Positions 17,504 to 25,706 of a stretch of 39,199 nucleotides of DNA are shown in pieces; the stretch's first letter is position 1; every line of letters starts with the position of its first letter. The notes beneath the pieces are model-generated. The model did no database searches. It was not told the origin of the DNA and saw only the letters and a list, made by a program, of their open reading frames with translations. The DNA comes from Betaproteobacteria bacterium (GTDB lineage: Bacteria; Pseudomonadota; Gammaproteobacteria; Burkholderiales; SG8-41): NCBI GenBank assembly GCA_947476215.1, contig CANJQI010000034.1, positions 1 to 39,199 on the forward strand, given 5' to 3'. Both the position numbers and the translations under genes were made by a program.

Positions 17504-17791
17504 TTACTCGATGACGCCCATGATGTCTTCTTCGCGCATCACGAGCAGTTCTTCGCCTTCGACTTTGACAGTCTGGCCGGAATACTTGCCAAACAGCACG
17601 CGGTCACCGACTTTCAGGTCGATCGGGCGAACCTTGCCGTCTTCCAAAATTTTGCCTTTGCCTACAGCTTTAACTTCGCCTTGATCGGGCTTTTCAGCAG
17701 CGGTGTCGGGAATGACGATACCCGAGGCGGTCTTGCGCTCTTCTTCCAACCGCTTGACGATGAGGCGGTCGTGTAAAGGACGAATCTTCAT
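17504..17791 (-). CDS. groES: 10 kDa co-chaperonin GroES
   Basis: This 95-residue GroES makes the heptameric lid of GroEL. It starts [29 protein letters not shown], with the mobile loop (about 17-32) that binds GroEL, and ends with [14 protein letters not shown]. Size and sequence are canonical. An AGAGGAG ribosome site precedes the ATG. It heads the operon and sits about 50 bases downstream of a perfect CIRCE element overlapping the promoter. Expression is therefore expected to be repressed by HrcA and induced by heat; hrcA is not in the window. Confidence 0.99.
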   Translation of the reverse strand: MKIRPLHDRLIVKRLEEERKTASGIVIPDTAAEKPDQGEVKAVGKGKILEDGKVRPIDLKVGDRVLFGKYSGQTVKVEGEELLVMREEDIMGVIE

Positions 17792-17843
17792 AAATGCATC
17801 TCCTCTTTCCTAAATCGAAATTAATGAAACACGGGGAATATTA

Positions 17844-17870
17844 TTAGCACTCAGTTCGAGCGAGTGCTAA
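17844..17870 (-). promoter_or_regulatory. CIRCE operator (HrcA-binding site)
   Basis: TTAGCACTC (17844-17852), nine bases, then GAGTGCTAA (17862-17870) is an exact match to the CIRCE consensus TTAGCACTC-N9-GAGTGCTAA. HrcA binds it and blocks groESL transcription until heat or unfolded protein titrates GroEL. Here it lies immediately downstream of the -10 box and covers the likely start site, the classical placement. Confidence 0.97.
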
Positions 17871-17898
17871 TAATATTCGTTCAAGGCTGAAATTTCAA
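17870..17898 (-). promoter_or_regulatory. groESL sigma-70-type promoter
   Basis: On the minus strand TTGAAA (17893-17898) and TATTAT (17870-17875) are separated by exactly 17 bases, a good vegetative promoter. The -35 lies within CCCCTTGAAA, which also resembles a sigma-32 -35 box, but no CCCCAT-type -10 element follows at the right distance. The -10 abuts the CIRCE site, so HrcA repression is the likely heat control. Confidence 0.75.
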
Positions 17899-18096
17899 GG
17901 GGTTGGGAGCTGCAGACACGCACCGGCCACCACCGCATTGCACGGGACAGCAATACAAATACTTTGTAAAACAGAGTGTTATGTGCTCTGGACGAGGGCG
18001 ATCCGAGATCTGCGATACGGAACGTTAGGCTTACGCACCCCCTGTCGTGCGGCCTAAAGTTGGGCGCCAGGAGGAGTCCGCGCGGATAACAAGATT

Positions 18097-18735
18097 CTAA
18101 TGCGTCAGAGTATTCAAGGCCGACACGCCGAAACGATAGACAGTCTGGCGCTTGCCTTCGCAAGTCGGCGGTATCGGCGGCAATGGGCACGGCAACTTGC
18201 GGCGTCCATCCTCGGTTAACGTGGCATCGTCAGCATACTCGCCCCAGATGCCGCCGCGTACCGGGCGGAACATCCACATCAGATAACCGCGACGCGCGGC
18301 GACTTCGACGAGCTCATCTGCATCGGGCGCGTCGGCTACCACCACGCTGTTGCCGTTGATACCGAACGGAAACGAACCAAACGCCTGCAGACATTCCATT
18401 GCTTCACGCGCTTCGGCACCGGGACGCATGCAGCCGGGGCGCTCGGCACGTTGTACGTCCCATGCGCCGAATTCCCACGCCGCTTCCATCGCGGCACGAT
18501 CAACCGCCAGCAGGTCCTGCCAGCGTTCATTCAGTTGCAGCGCCGAACTTGGCACAGGTGTGTAGGAAACAACCTGAGCTTGTTCCAGGTCGGCAAGCTT
18601 TTCCTTGATGAAACCGTGCCAATGCAATGTGAGAATGACGGGTGTGTCGGGACAAGGGACTGCGGCGAGCGTAACGGCAAACAATGGCAGGCCGGTCGAG
18701 GCTAACTGATCTTCAATGCGATCGCGTAATTCCAT
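18097..18735 (-). CDS. Hypothetical protein of unknown function (212 aa)
   Basis: I do not recognise this protein. It is probably real: it has a strong GGAGGTG ribosome site eight bases before the ATG, GC-rich coding composition like its neighbours, and no competing gene. It is 212 residues, soluble-looking, with no signal peptide or membrane segment. Aromatic residues are frequent (LHWHGF, WEFGAWDV, GYLMWMFRPVRGGIWGEYAD). Several cysteines (PCPDTP, PGCMRPG, LPCPLPPIPPTCEG) are spaced without a clear metal motif. The proline-rich segment CPLPPIPPTC lies near residue 190. It reads in the same direction as groES but is separated by about 300 bases and the groES promoter, so it is not part of that operon. 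Confidence 0.6.
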   Translation of the reverse strand: MELRDRIEDQLASTGLPLFAVTLAAVPCPDTPVILTLHWHGFIKEKLADLEQAQVVSYTPVPSSALQLNERWQDLLAVDRAAMEAAWEFGAWDVQRAERPGCMRPGAEAREAMECLQAFGSFPFGINGNSVVVADAPDADELVEVAARRGYLMWMFRPVRGGIWGEYADDATLTEDGRRKLPCPLPPIPPTCEGKRQTVYRFGVSALNTLTH

Positions 18736-19027
18736 GGCAAGTTCACCTCCACAGGAATGCTACACTCACACCAGAGCAATATTGATGCCTACTACACAGT
18801 TCCAATAACGGCACATCGGGTAATCACGTTGACGTGTATCGCACCAGAACTTGTTTACTGTTACGGCACGATACCGATACAGCTTGAACTTGCTCCATCT
18901 GTGCGATTGCCGACAACAGCGATGGTTTTCCCCCGCTATTCAATACACCCCGTGTTTCTTCGTCTGCACACTCTGAAAAATCAATTCCACCGTGCGTTGA
19001 AGCCATCGCGGTATCCCGGAAATTTCG
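18736..19027. other. Divergent intergenic region between the hypothetical gene and bioA
   Basis: About 290 bases without a supported gene. Small frames on both strands have no family likeness. It must contain the promoters of the minus-strand hypothetical gene and of bioA. TTGTTTACT (18851-18859) resembles one half of a biotin operator, but there is no inverted partner, so I do not call a BirA site. Confidence 0.4.
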
Positions 19028-20356
19028 ATGAACGCTGGCACTCATAACACCGATCTGCTGACACGTAGCGCGTGCTCCGTATGGCATCCGTGCACCCAAA
19101 TGAAGCAGCACGAGTCGCTGCCGCTGGTGCCGATTGCGCGCGCACGCGGCACATGGCTTTACGACTTTGACGGACGACGCTATCTCGATGCCATTAGTTC
19201 ATGGTGGGTTAATCTGTTCGGACACGCCAACCCGCGCATCAATGCGGCGCTGGTGGCACAGCTTGCCGAACTTGAGCATGTCATGCTCGCGGGCTTTACC
19301 CATGAACCGGTGGTGCAGTTGTCCGAGCGCCTGGCGGGGCTCACGGGCAACACGCTTGGCCATTGCTTCTATGGCAGCGACGGCGCATCGGCGACCGAGA
19401 TCGCGCTGAAGATGAGTTATCACTACTGGCGTAATAGCGGGCGTTCCGAGAAAACAGGGTTTATCAGTTTGACAAACAGCTATCACGGCGAGACGCTGGG
19501 CGCGCTTTCCGTGACCGATGTCGCGCTGTTCAAGGACGTGTATGCGCCGCTGCTACGGCAATGCGCGCAGGTGCCCAGTCCGGATTTTCGCTTGGCGGAA
19601 AATGGCGAATCGCCACGCGCATACGCGGAACGCTGCGCGCAGGCGCTCGAACGTTATCTTGAATCGCATCATGCGCAAACGGCGGCGCTAATAGTCGAAC
19701 CGCTGGTGCAAGGTGCGACAGGCATGGCGATGTATGATGCGGAATACCTGCGCCGTGCGCGAGCCCTGTGCGAGCGCTTCGAGGTGCATCTGATTGCGGA
19801 TGAAATCATGATCGGCTTCGGGCGCAGCGGCACGTTTTTCGCGCACCAGCAGGCGGATATTGTTCCCGATTTCCTGTGTCTTTCGAAGGGCATCACCGGC
19901 GGCTATCTGCCATTGTCGGTGGTGATGACGACGGACAAAGTGTACGCGGCGTTCTACGACGACAGCGTGACGCGCGGATTTTTGCATTCGCATTCTTATA
20001 CCGGCAACGCGCTGGCATGCCGTGCCGCGCTCGCGACGCTCGATATATTCCGCGACGACGATGTCATCAACGTCAACCGCACCAAGGCCGCGCACATCAG
20101 CCGCGTGGCGGCGCCACTGGCACGGCACGCGCGCGTTCGCAATTTCCGCAATACCGGCATGATCTGGGCATTTGACGTCGACACCGACGACGCTGAGTTT
20201 GCGCGCAATTTTCATGCAGCCGCGCTGGAACGAGAGCTGCTGCTGAGACCGATAGGCAACACCGTTTATTTCATGCCACCTTATGTCATTAACGATCGCG
20301 AGATCGACATGCTCGTCACGCGCACATTGGAGATTTTGGATGTTCTGTTCAAATAG
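19028..20356 (+). CDS. bioA: Adenosylmethionine-8-amino-7-oxononanoate aminotransferase
   Basis: This 442-residue enzyme is BioA, the PLP-dependent aminotransferase that turns KAPA into DAPA with S-adenosylmethionine as amino donor, in biotin synthesis. Near the N-terminus WHPCTQMK (19-26) and SSWWVNLFGHANP (57-69) are specific to BioA. The PLP site includes FYGSDGASATEIALKMSYHYW, IADEIMIGFGRSG and the Schiff-base lysine K287 in LCLSKGITGGYLPLS. HSHSYTGNALACRAALATLDIF is the phosphate and substrate loop. No other bio gene lies next to it. Its 3' end overlaps the start of dacB by 17 bases, an unexpected but simple translational coupling. Confidence 0.95.
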   Translation: MNAGTHNTDLLTRSACSVWHPCTQMKQHESLPLVPIARARGTWLYDFDGRRYLDAISSWWVNLFGHANPRINAALVAQLAELEHVMLAGFTHEPVVQLSERLAGLTGNTLGHCFYGSDGASATEIALKMSYHYWRNSGRSEKTGFISLTNSYHGETLGALSVTDVALFKDVYAPLLRQCAQVPSPDFRLAENGESPRAYAERCAQALERYLESHHAQTAALIVEPLVQGATGMAMYDAEYLRRARALCERFEVHLIADEIMIGFGRSGTFFAHQQADIVPDFLCLSKGITGGYLPLSVVMTTDKVYAAFYDDSVTRGFLHSHSYTGNALACRAALATLDIFRDDDVINVNRTKAAHISRVAAPLARHARVRNFRNTGMIWAFDVDTDDAEFARNFHAAALERELLLRPIGNTVYFMPPYVINDREIDMLVTRTLEILDVLFK

Positions 20357-21779
20357 AGCACGACGCATTGCGTTGGCGCTGCTGTGCTGCTGCCTGGCGA
20401 CAATCGCCGTCGCGCAGACCGGCCGGACGCAGCTGCCGCCGGCGATTGCACAGGCGCTGACGCAAGCGGGCATACCGGAGTCCGCCGTCGGGGTTTACGT
20501 GCAGGACGTCAATGAAGAACGGCCGGTGCTGGCGGTCGGCGACGAGCGTGCGCTCAATCCCGCGTCCACCATCAAGCTGCTGACGACATTTGCGGCGCTC
20601 GACCAACTCGGCCCCGCTTACCAGTGGACGACGGAAGTATTGTCGAACGGCACCGTGCAGGGCGACGTTTTGAACGGAGACCTGATACTCAAGGGATCCG
20701 GCGATCCGCGCATGACGCTTGAAAATTTCTGGCTGATGCTGCGAGGTCTGCGTGCGCGCGGCGTGCGCGAGATCCGCGGTGATCTCGTGCTCGATCGCAG
20801 TTACTTTGCCATTCCGGAAATAGATCCCGCGGGATTCGATAACGAACCCACGCGTCCGTACAACACGCCGCCCGATGCGCTGCTGGTGAATTTCAAGGCG
20901 CTGGGTCTGACGTTTCTGCCGGATAGCGAGCGGCGTGCGCTGAGGATCGTCGCCGAGCCGGCGCTGCCGCAGGTGCAGATCGTCAATAACGTGGTGCTCG
21001 ACAACGCACCTTGCGGCGACTGGATCAGCCGGCTCAAGGTTGCCTCGTCCGGCGACAGCGCGGGCGCGCGGCTCTCTTTCAATGGCAATTTTTCCGCGGC
21101 GTGCGGCGAAAAAACCCGCAGCTACAGCGTATTGGGCCATACGCAGTATGTGCACGGCGTTTTTACCTTGCTCTGGCGCGAACTGGGTGGCACGTTCAGC
21201 GGCGGCGTTCGAGATGCAAAGACACCACCCGATGCGCGCCGCCTGATTGCGCATCAGACGCAGTCGCTGTCCGAGATCGTGCGCGACATTAACAAGTACA
21301 GCAACAATGTCATGGCTCGCCAGCTCTATCTTGCGCTCGGTGCAATCGCGCTAGGCGCGCCGGCCAGTCCCGAAAAATCCGGCCGCGCGATTCAGCAATG
21401 GCTAGGTGAGCGGCGTCTGGCATTCCCGGAATTGGTGATGGAAAACGGCTCCGGACTGTCTCGTATGGAACGGATAAGCGCGCGCAGCATGGCGCGCCTG
21501 CTGCTCGCCGCGCAACGTAGCCCGGTAATGCCGGAATTCATCGCGTCTATGCCGTTGGTCGCCGTCGACGGCACCATGAAAAAGCGACTCGCCAGCGCCG
21601 ATGTTGCGGGACAGGCGCACATCAAGACCGGCTCCCTATCGGGGGTGCGCACCATTGCCGGCTATGTGCTCGATGGCAAAGGGCGCACCACCGTCGTGGT
21701 TTGCATCGTCAATCATGCGCAGGCCGGGGGCGCTCAGGCGGCGCAGGATGCCCTACTAAAATGGGTTTATGCACGCTGA
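20340..21779 (+). CDS. dacB: D-alanyl-D-alanine carboxypeptidase/endopeptidase (PBP4, class C)
   Basis: This 479-residue periplasmic penicillin-binding protein trims peptidoglycan side chains and cuts cross-links. The N-terminal signal peptide ends near AVAQTG. The three active-site motifs are present: SxxK as S76-TIK79 in LNPASTIKLL, SxN as SNN in INKYSNNVMARQL, and KTG in AHIKTGSLSGV. The large insert between SxxK and SxN, with GDLILKGSGDPRMT, is typical of DacB. The ATG at 20340 gives a proper signal peptide. The frame stays open further upstream, but only inside bioA. It overlaps bioA by 17 bases and probably shares its transcript. Confidence 0.94.
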   Translation: MFCSNRARRIALALLCCCLATIAVAQTGRTQLPPAIAQALTQAGIPESAVGVYVQDVNEERPVLAVGDERALNPASTIKLLTTFAALDQLGPAYQWTTEVLSNGTVQGDVLNGDLILKGSGDPRMTLENFWLMLRGLRARGVREIRGDLVLDRSYFAIPEIDPAGFDNEPTRPYNTPPDALLVNFKALGLTFLPDSERRALRIVAEPALPQVQIVNNVVLDNAPCGDWISRLKVASSGDSAGARLSFNGNFSAACGEKTRSYSVLGHTQYVHGVFTLLWRELGGTFSGGVRDAKTPPDARRLIAHQTQSLSEIVRDINKYSNNVMARQLYLALGAIALGAPASPEKSGRAIQQWLGERRLAFPELVMENGSGLSRMERISARSMARLLLAAQRSPVMPEFIASMPLVAVDGTMKKRLASADVAGQAHIKTGSLSGVRTIAGYVLDGKGRTTVVVCIVNHAQAGGAQAAQDALLKWVYAR

Positions 21780-22012
21780 AATCGACGCGCCCAGCTTGAC
21801 ACCAAACCCAACTTAAAATATATCTTTTAAAACAAATAGTTGTGTGATAATGTTGTCAAAATACAACAATAATAATTATTTCCCCTGCAAATTAATGGGG
21901 TTATGTCGACAAGTTAAAGTTTTTTCTTTAAGCTGGTCTCAACGCTCTAACGATAAGGGTTATTTGCCGATCCCAGTGGCAGCCTAGGCAAGCCAAAAGT
22001 TAGGAGATAAGC
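21780..22012 (+). promoter_or_regulatory. AT-rich promoter and leader of the outer-membrane protein gene
   Basis: This 233-base stretch is much richer in A and T than its surroundings. It includes TTGTCA near 21854, a plausible -35, followed by a run of AATAATAATT that offers several -10-like sequences without one clear choice. CCCC and GGGG around 21892-21910 can form a small hairpin. A leader of about 100 bases then precedes the TTAGGAGATAAGC ribosome site before the ATG at 22013. A long AT-rich leader is common for highly expressed outer-membrane protein genes. Confidence 0.45.
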
Positions 22013-22636
22013 ATGTTTAAGAGATCAGCACTCACAGTCTTGGCACTAGCCGCCGCCAGCGCAGCAATCCCCGCTATGGCGGCATCAAACTTCTACGGCA
22101 TCGTCGGCGTGGGACGTTCGTCCTTAGACGCGAATCCGGCGTCCATCAATGACTACGCGCTCGGAAACGGTTTGACGACATCGTCGACCACTACCGAAAG
22201 CAAGAGCTTCGGCTGGAAAATCCAGCTAGGCATGCAGATCAGCAACCTGTTAGCCGTTGAAGGCGGTTACATGGACTTGGGAACCGCGAAGTTTACGAAT
22301 ACCAACAACCGGTTCACCGCAACAGGAAACAGAAAAGCGGATCTGTTTAACCTGGATCTGGTAGGCAAGTTTCCGATCAACCCTTCCATGTCATTACTCG
22401 CTCGATTCGGCGGGTACCGTTGGGAAACCAACTCGGACGTGCCCAATTCGGTGGGCCTCGCGAACAAAGTCGACAACGGTTTTGACTTCAAGTTCGGCGC
22501 AGGTTTGCAATACGACTTTACCAAGCAGTTTGCCTTGCGTGGTGCATATGATCGCTTCAACGGTGTAGGTTCGTCGACCACGACCGGCGATTCAAAAGTG
22601 AACCTCTTTTCAGTTGACGCAGTACTAAAGTTCTAA
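22013..22636 (+). CDS. Small outer-membrane beta-barrel protein (OmpA/OprF-like barrel)
   Basis: This 207-residue protein has a clear signal peptide with cleavage after AMA (residue 23). The mature part shows alternating hydrophobic and polar residues and glycine/aromatic strand ends such as FYGIVGVGRSS, FGWKIQLGMQI, LLAVEGGYMDLG, LLARFGGYRWETN, FDFKFGAGLQYDFTKQFALRGAYDRF and NLFSVDAVLKF. It ends in phenylalanine, the recognition signal for the BAM complex. This fits an eight-stranded barrel of the OmpA transmembrane-domain or OmpW-like type without the peptidoglycan-binding domain. Serine- and threonine-rich loops (TTSSTTTES, SSTTTGDS) would face outward. It has its own AGGAG ribosome site, an AT-rich promoter region and a terminator, so it is a single-gene unit. 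Function is structural or unknown. Confidence 0.85.
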   Translation: MFKRSALTVLALAAASAAIPAMAASNFYGIVGVGRSSLDANPASINDYALGNGLTTSSTTTESKSFGWKIQLGMQISNLLAVEGGYMDLGTAKFTNTNNRFTATGNRKADLFNLDLVGKFPINPSMSLLARFGGYRWETNSDVPNSVGLANKVDNGFDFKFGAGLQYDFTKQFALRGAYDRFNGVGSSTTTGDSKVNLFSVDAVLKF

Positions 22637-22659
22637 CCAAAAAGCTGCGTCAGAACTTC

Positions 22660-22688
22660 ATAGCCGGGTCGCCCCCGGCTATTTTTTT
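22660..22688 (+). terminator. Intrinsic terminator after the outer-membrane protein gene
   Basis: ATAGCCGGG (22660-22668) pairs perfectly with CCCGGCTAT (22674-22682), five-base loop, followed by TTTTTT. It lies 23 bases after the stop codon. The A before the stem is too short a run for strong action on ubiD transcripts coming from the other side, though some effect is possible. Confidence 0.85.
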
Positions 22689-22707
22689 GCCTGTCGATCC
22701 CGGCGTT

Positions 22708-24171
22708 TTAAAGACCCAAGTCGTTCCACAGCGTATCGACGCGGCGTTTGACGTCATCGCTCATGGCGATCGGCGTTCCCCAATGCCTGGCCGTTTCCGC
22801 CGGCCATTTGTTGGTCGCGTCTATGCCCATCTTTGAGCCCAGTCCAGCCACCGGACTCGCGAAATCCAGATAGTCGATAGGCGTGTTGTCCGCGATCAAG
22901 GTGTCCCGTTGCGGATCAACGCGCGTGGTAAGCGCCCACATCACCTCTTTCCAATCACGGATATTGACGTCGTCATCGGTAACGATGATGAATTTCGTGT
23001 ACATGAACTGGCGCAGAAACGACCATATCCCGAACATCACGCGTTTGGCGTGACCCGCATACTGTTTGCGCATACTGACGACCGCCAGACGGTATGAGCA
23101 GCCTTCGGGCGGCAGGTAGAAATCAACGATCTCGGGAAACTGTTTCTGCAACAGCGGCACGAACACTTCGTTCAACGCGACACCCAGAACGGCCGGCTCA
23201 TCGGGCGGCTTGCCGGTGTAGGTGCTGTGATAAATCGGGTCGCGACGCATGGTAATGCGCTCTATCGTGAAAACCGGGAATCGTTCCTGCTCATTGTAGT
23301 AACCGGTGTGGTCACCGAACGGGCCTTCGAGCGCGGTCTCTCCCGGATGGATATGCCCTTCAAGCACGATCTCGGCGCTCGCCGGTACCTGTAAGTCGTG
23401 GCTCAGGCAACGGGCGATTTCCGTCTTTGCGCCACGCAGCAGCCCCGCAAACTGGTATTCGGACAAAGTGTCGGGCACAGGAGTGACCGCGCCCAACAGC
23501 GTTGCTGGATCGGCACCCAAAGCGACCGCGACCGGGAAAGGCGCTTCCGGATGCGCGAGGCAGTGATCGCGATAGTCGAGCGCTCCGCCGCGCGTACCCA
23601 GCCATCGCATGATGACCTTATTGGGTGCAATAACCTGTTGGCGGTAAATACCCAGATTCTGCCGGGTCTTTTGCGGACCGCGCGTGACAACCAGGCCCCA
23701 AGTTATCAACGGCGCGATATCACCGGGCCAGCATGTCTGAACGGGCAATTTGCCCAGGTCGACATCCTTGCCTTCCCAAACCTGTTCCTGGCACGGCGCC
23801 GCGCTCACCACCCGCGGCTCCATGTTGAGCACCTGGCGCAGCACTGGCAGTTTATCCCACGCATCTTTCAACCCACGAGGCGGCTCGGGTTCCTTCAGCA
23901 TTGCGAGCAGTTTGCCGACCTCACGCAATGCATCGACCTTGTCCTGGCCCATGCCCAACGCGACGCGCAGCGGTGTGCCGAACAAATTGCTCAATACCGG
24001 TATCGAGCTTCCCCTGACTTTCGTAAATAACAGGGCCGGTCCGCCGGCCCTGAGTACGCGATCGCAGATTTCCGTGATTTCGAACCGTGGATCGACTTCG
24101 ACCGCGATACGCTTGAGTTCGCCGCGCTGCTCTAGCTGCGCAATGAAATCCCTCAGATCGCGATATTTCAA
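22708..24171 (-). CDS. ubiD: 4-hydroxy-3-polyprenylbenzoate decarboxylase
   Basis: This 487-residue UbiD is the prenylated-FMN-dependent decarboxylase of ubiquinone synthesis, cutting CO2 from 3-polyprenyl-4-hydroxybenzoate after UbiA has acted. The N-terminal [22 protein letters not shown] is typical. Other family segments are [53 protein letters not shown] (with the acidic cofactor region), and [31 protein letters not shown]. Length matches E. coli UbiD (497). The cofactor-making partner UbiX is not in the window. The start is seven bases after the ubiA stop, and it is the last gene of the ridA-recG-ubiC-ubiA-ubiD run. Confidence 0.96.
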   Translation of the reverse strand: MKYRDLRDFIAQLEQRGELKRIAVEVDPRFEITEICDRVLRAGGPALLFTKVRGSSIPVLSNLFGTPLRVALGMGQDKVDALREVGKLLAMLKEPEPPRGLKDAWDKLPVLRQVLNMEPRVVSAAPCQEQVWEGKDVDLGKLPVQTCWPGDIAPLITWGLVVTRGPQKTRQNLGIYRQQVIAPNKVIMRWLGTRGGALDYRDHCLAHPEAPFPVAVALGADPATLLGAVTPVPDTLSEYQFAGLLRGAKTEIARCLSHDLQVPASAEIVLEGHIHPGETALEGPFGDHTGYYNEQERFPVFTIERITMRRDPIYHSTYTGKPPDEPAVLGVALNEVFVPLLQKQFPEIVDFYLPPEGCSYRLAVVSMRKQYAGHAKRVMFGIWSFLRQFMYTKFIIVTDDDVNIRDWKEVMWALTTRVDPQRDTLIADNTPIDYLDFASPVAGLGSKMGIDATNKWPAETARHWGTPIAMSDDVKRRVDTLWNDLGL

Positions 24172-24178
24172 GATCTTT

Positions 24179-25081
24179 TCAGCGCGGCAGTATCACGGGC
24201 GAACCGGCAAGCAAAGGGTCGCGCAGGATGAAATCAACAACGATGCCGCCAAAGATTGCCGCGCCCATCAGATTATTGCTGAGAAACGCCCTGAAGCAAT
24301 TCTCGCGTGCCCTCGCACGTATCAAGCGATACTGGTACCCGGCAAGGATGGCGGCTATCAGCACGCCCAAAACATAAGATATGCCGAGCCGCGCCCACCA
24401 GCCGATGTAGGCCAGGATCAACAGAAACGAAGCGTGACAGGCCATGACGCCTGCAACATCAAAACGACCAAACAAAATGGCGGAGGATTTCAGTCCCAGT
24501 TTGATGTCGTCATCACGATCCACCATTGCGTATTCGGTGTCATAGGCGATGGCCCAAAACACATTGGCTGCGAGCAGCGCCCATGCAAGCGGCACGATGT
24601 GATTGTGGTGCGCCGCGAACGCCATCGGGATGCCGAATCCAAACGCGACGCCGAGCCAAGCCTGAGGCAACCAGAAAAATCGTTTCAGAAACGGATAAAT
24701 CGCCGCGAGTGCAAGCGCTGCCACCGACAACTTCACGGTCAGCGCGTTGAGTTGCAATACCAACAGGAACGCCAGCAGTATCAGCCCGGTCGCAAGTAGC
24801 AATGCTTCCTTGGTCGAGATCAGTTTGGCGGGAAGCGGGCGGTCCCGGGTGCGCTCAACATGAATGTCAAAATTGCGGTCCGCCACATCGTTGATCACGC
24901 ATCCGGCCGAACGCATGAGGATCACACCTACGACAAAAACCACGGCGACCTCGGGGTTGGGACTGCCGTAGGACGACAGCCACAACGCCCATAAGGTCGG
25001 CCACATCAGCAATAGTACGCCGATGGGCTTGTCGAGCCGCGTCAGCTTCTCGTAAGTATGGAGGCGTTGTCTAAGTCTCAT
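24179..25081 (-). CDS. ubiA: 4-hydroxybenzoate polyprenyltransferase
   Basis: This 300-residue integral membrane enzyme attaches the polyprenyl tail to 4-hydroxybenzoate in ubiquinone synthesis. The two Asp-rich prenyl-diphosphate sites are visible: [20 protein letters not shown] near residues 66-85, and [16 protein letters not shown] near 185-200. Eight or nine hydrophobic segments surround them. The open frame extends upstream to 25390 but only as a shadow of ubiC. I chose the ATG at 25081, which gives the standard N-terminus [20 protein letters not shown] and overlaps the ubiC stop by four bases. It takes 4-hydroxybenzoate made by UbiC and feeds UbiD, both encoded alongside. Confidence 0.95.
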   Translation of the reverse strand: MRLRQRLHTYEKLTRLDKPIGVLLLMWPTLWALWLSSYGSPNPEVAVVFVVGVILMRSAGCVINDVADRNFDIHVERTRDRPLPAKLISTKEALLLATGLILLAFLLVLQLNALTVKLSVAALALAAIYPFLKRFFWLPQAWLGVAFGFGIPMAFAAHHNHIVPLAWALLAANVFWAIAYDTEYAMVDRDDDIKLGLKSSAILFGRFDVAGVMACHASFLLILAYIGWWARLGISYVLGVLIAAILAGYQYRLIRARARENCFRAFLSNNLMGAAIFGGIVVDFILRDPLLAGSPVILPR

Positions 25082-25635
25082 GGCGCAAGATGTAGGATAG
25101 CCGGTAAAAACACTTCCGTCACCAATAGGCGCGAATTTCGGAGCACGAACACGGATCGTCGCGCCCACAGGGTCGGCGGCGGCCGCGCGATAAACTCGGA
25201 CGCGTGCCGATAAAGTGCGTGCTGCCGTCCAATTTTCCGAAACCGCAGCGCATATCGCTCCACGCGCGGGTTGGAGAATACCGCCGCACCCAGCGGACGG
25301 GTACCCAGTGTCATCAGCATATGCCACGGACCGCGCAACGCGCAGGGTTCGACCACCGAATGCGCGAATACCAACGGTCGCGTTCCACAATTGAGGGTAA
25401 CCTCACGCACCAGCACCGATGCGCCCGGACGCGCCCGCACCAGGCCACACTCATCGAATCCGACCGCGGCAAGCCGCTGCAAGAGCAGATCGACATGAAA
25501 ATGTTCGCAGCGCGACTGTATGCGGCGCGTGAGCGAGCCTCGGCCTAGCAGCCAGCGCCGCAACCGCGGGTCGGCGCAAAGCGGAAGCGGCTGCCACAAA
25601 GTGTCAACAGAATAGGCGTTCAAATAGGCGTTCAT
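25078..25635 (-). CDS. ubiC: Chorismate lyase
   Basis: This protein of about 185 residues fits UbiC, which splits chorismate into pyruvate and 4-hydroxybenzoate, the first step of ubiquinone synthesis. LGRGSLTRRIQSRC (near residues 29-42), FDECGLVRARPGASVLVREVTLNCGTRPLVFAHSVV, LGTRPLGAAVFSNP and RHALYRH-like RKIGRQHALYRHAS follow the family order. The product-binding Arg in VREV and the Glu of the C-terminal LLVTEVFLP are in place. The start at 25635 falls at the edge of a 2 x 12-bp tandem repeat that encodes NAYLNAY. A TTG in the second unit, or an ATG at 25695, are alternatives. It overlaps ubiA by four bases. Confidence 0.88.
   Translation of the reverse strand: MNAYLNAYSVDTLWQPLPLCADPRLRRWLLGRGSLTRRIQSRCEHFHVDLLLQRLAAVGFDECGLVRARPGASVLVREVTLNCGTRPLVFAHSVVEPCALRGPWHMLMTLGTRPLGAAVFSNPRVERYALRFRKIGRQHALYRHASEFIARPPPTLWARRSVFVLRNSRLLVTEVFLPAILHLAP
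25611..25634. repeat. Exact 2 x 12-bp tandem repeat at the ubiC start
   Basis: AATAGGCGTTCA occurs twice in direct succession (25611-25622 and 25623-25634). On the minus strand it encodes the NAYLNAY sequence right after the first methionine of UbiC and contributes the TG of the start codon. One repeat copy removed would leave a TTG start in the same frame. Confidence 0.85.
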
Positions 25636-25706
25636 TATGGATTTTAGGACGCCATTATCCCGGAAACGGCAAAGGGATGGCGTAACTATCCGCATGCCGG
25701 AAGTTG

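Noticed and set aside
18851-18859. TTGTTTACT as a BirA operator half-site upstream of bioA
   Set aside because: No inverted partner at the required 12-16 base spacing, and the biotin operator is not expected in this group.
23750-24799. 349-residue plus-strand frame across the ubiD-ubiA junction
   Set aside because: It spans two well-supported minus-strand genes and reads as low-complexity Ser/Arg/Gln-rich protein.
25082-25390. N-terminal extension of UbiA up to 25390
   Set aside because: The extra 103 residues overlap ubiC in another frame and do not resemble any UbiA; the ATG at 25081 gives the normal N-terminus.
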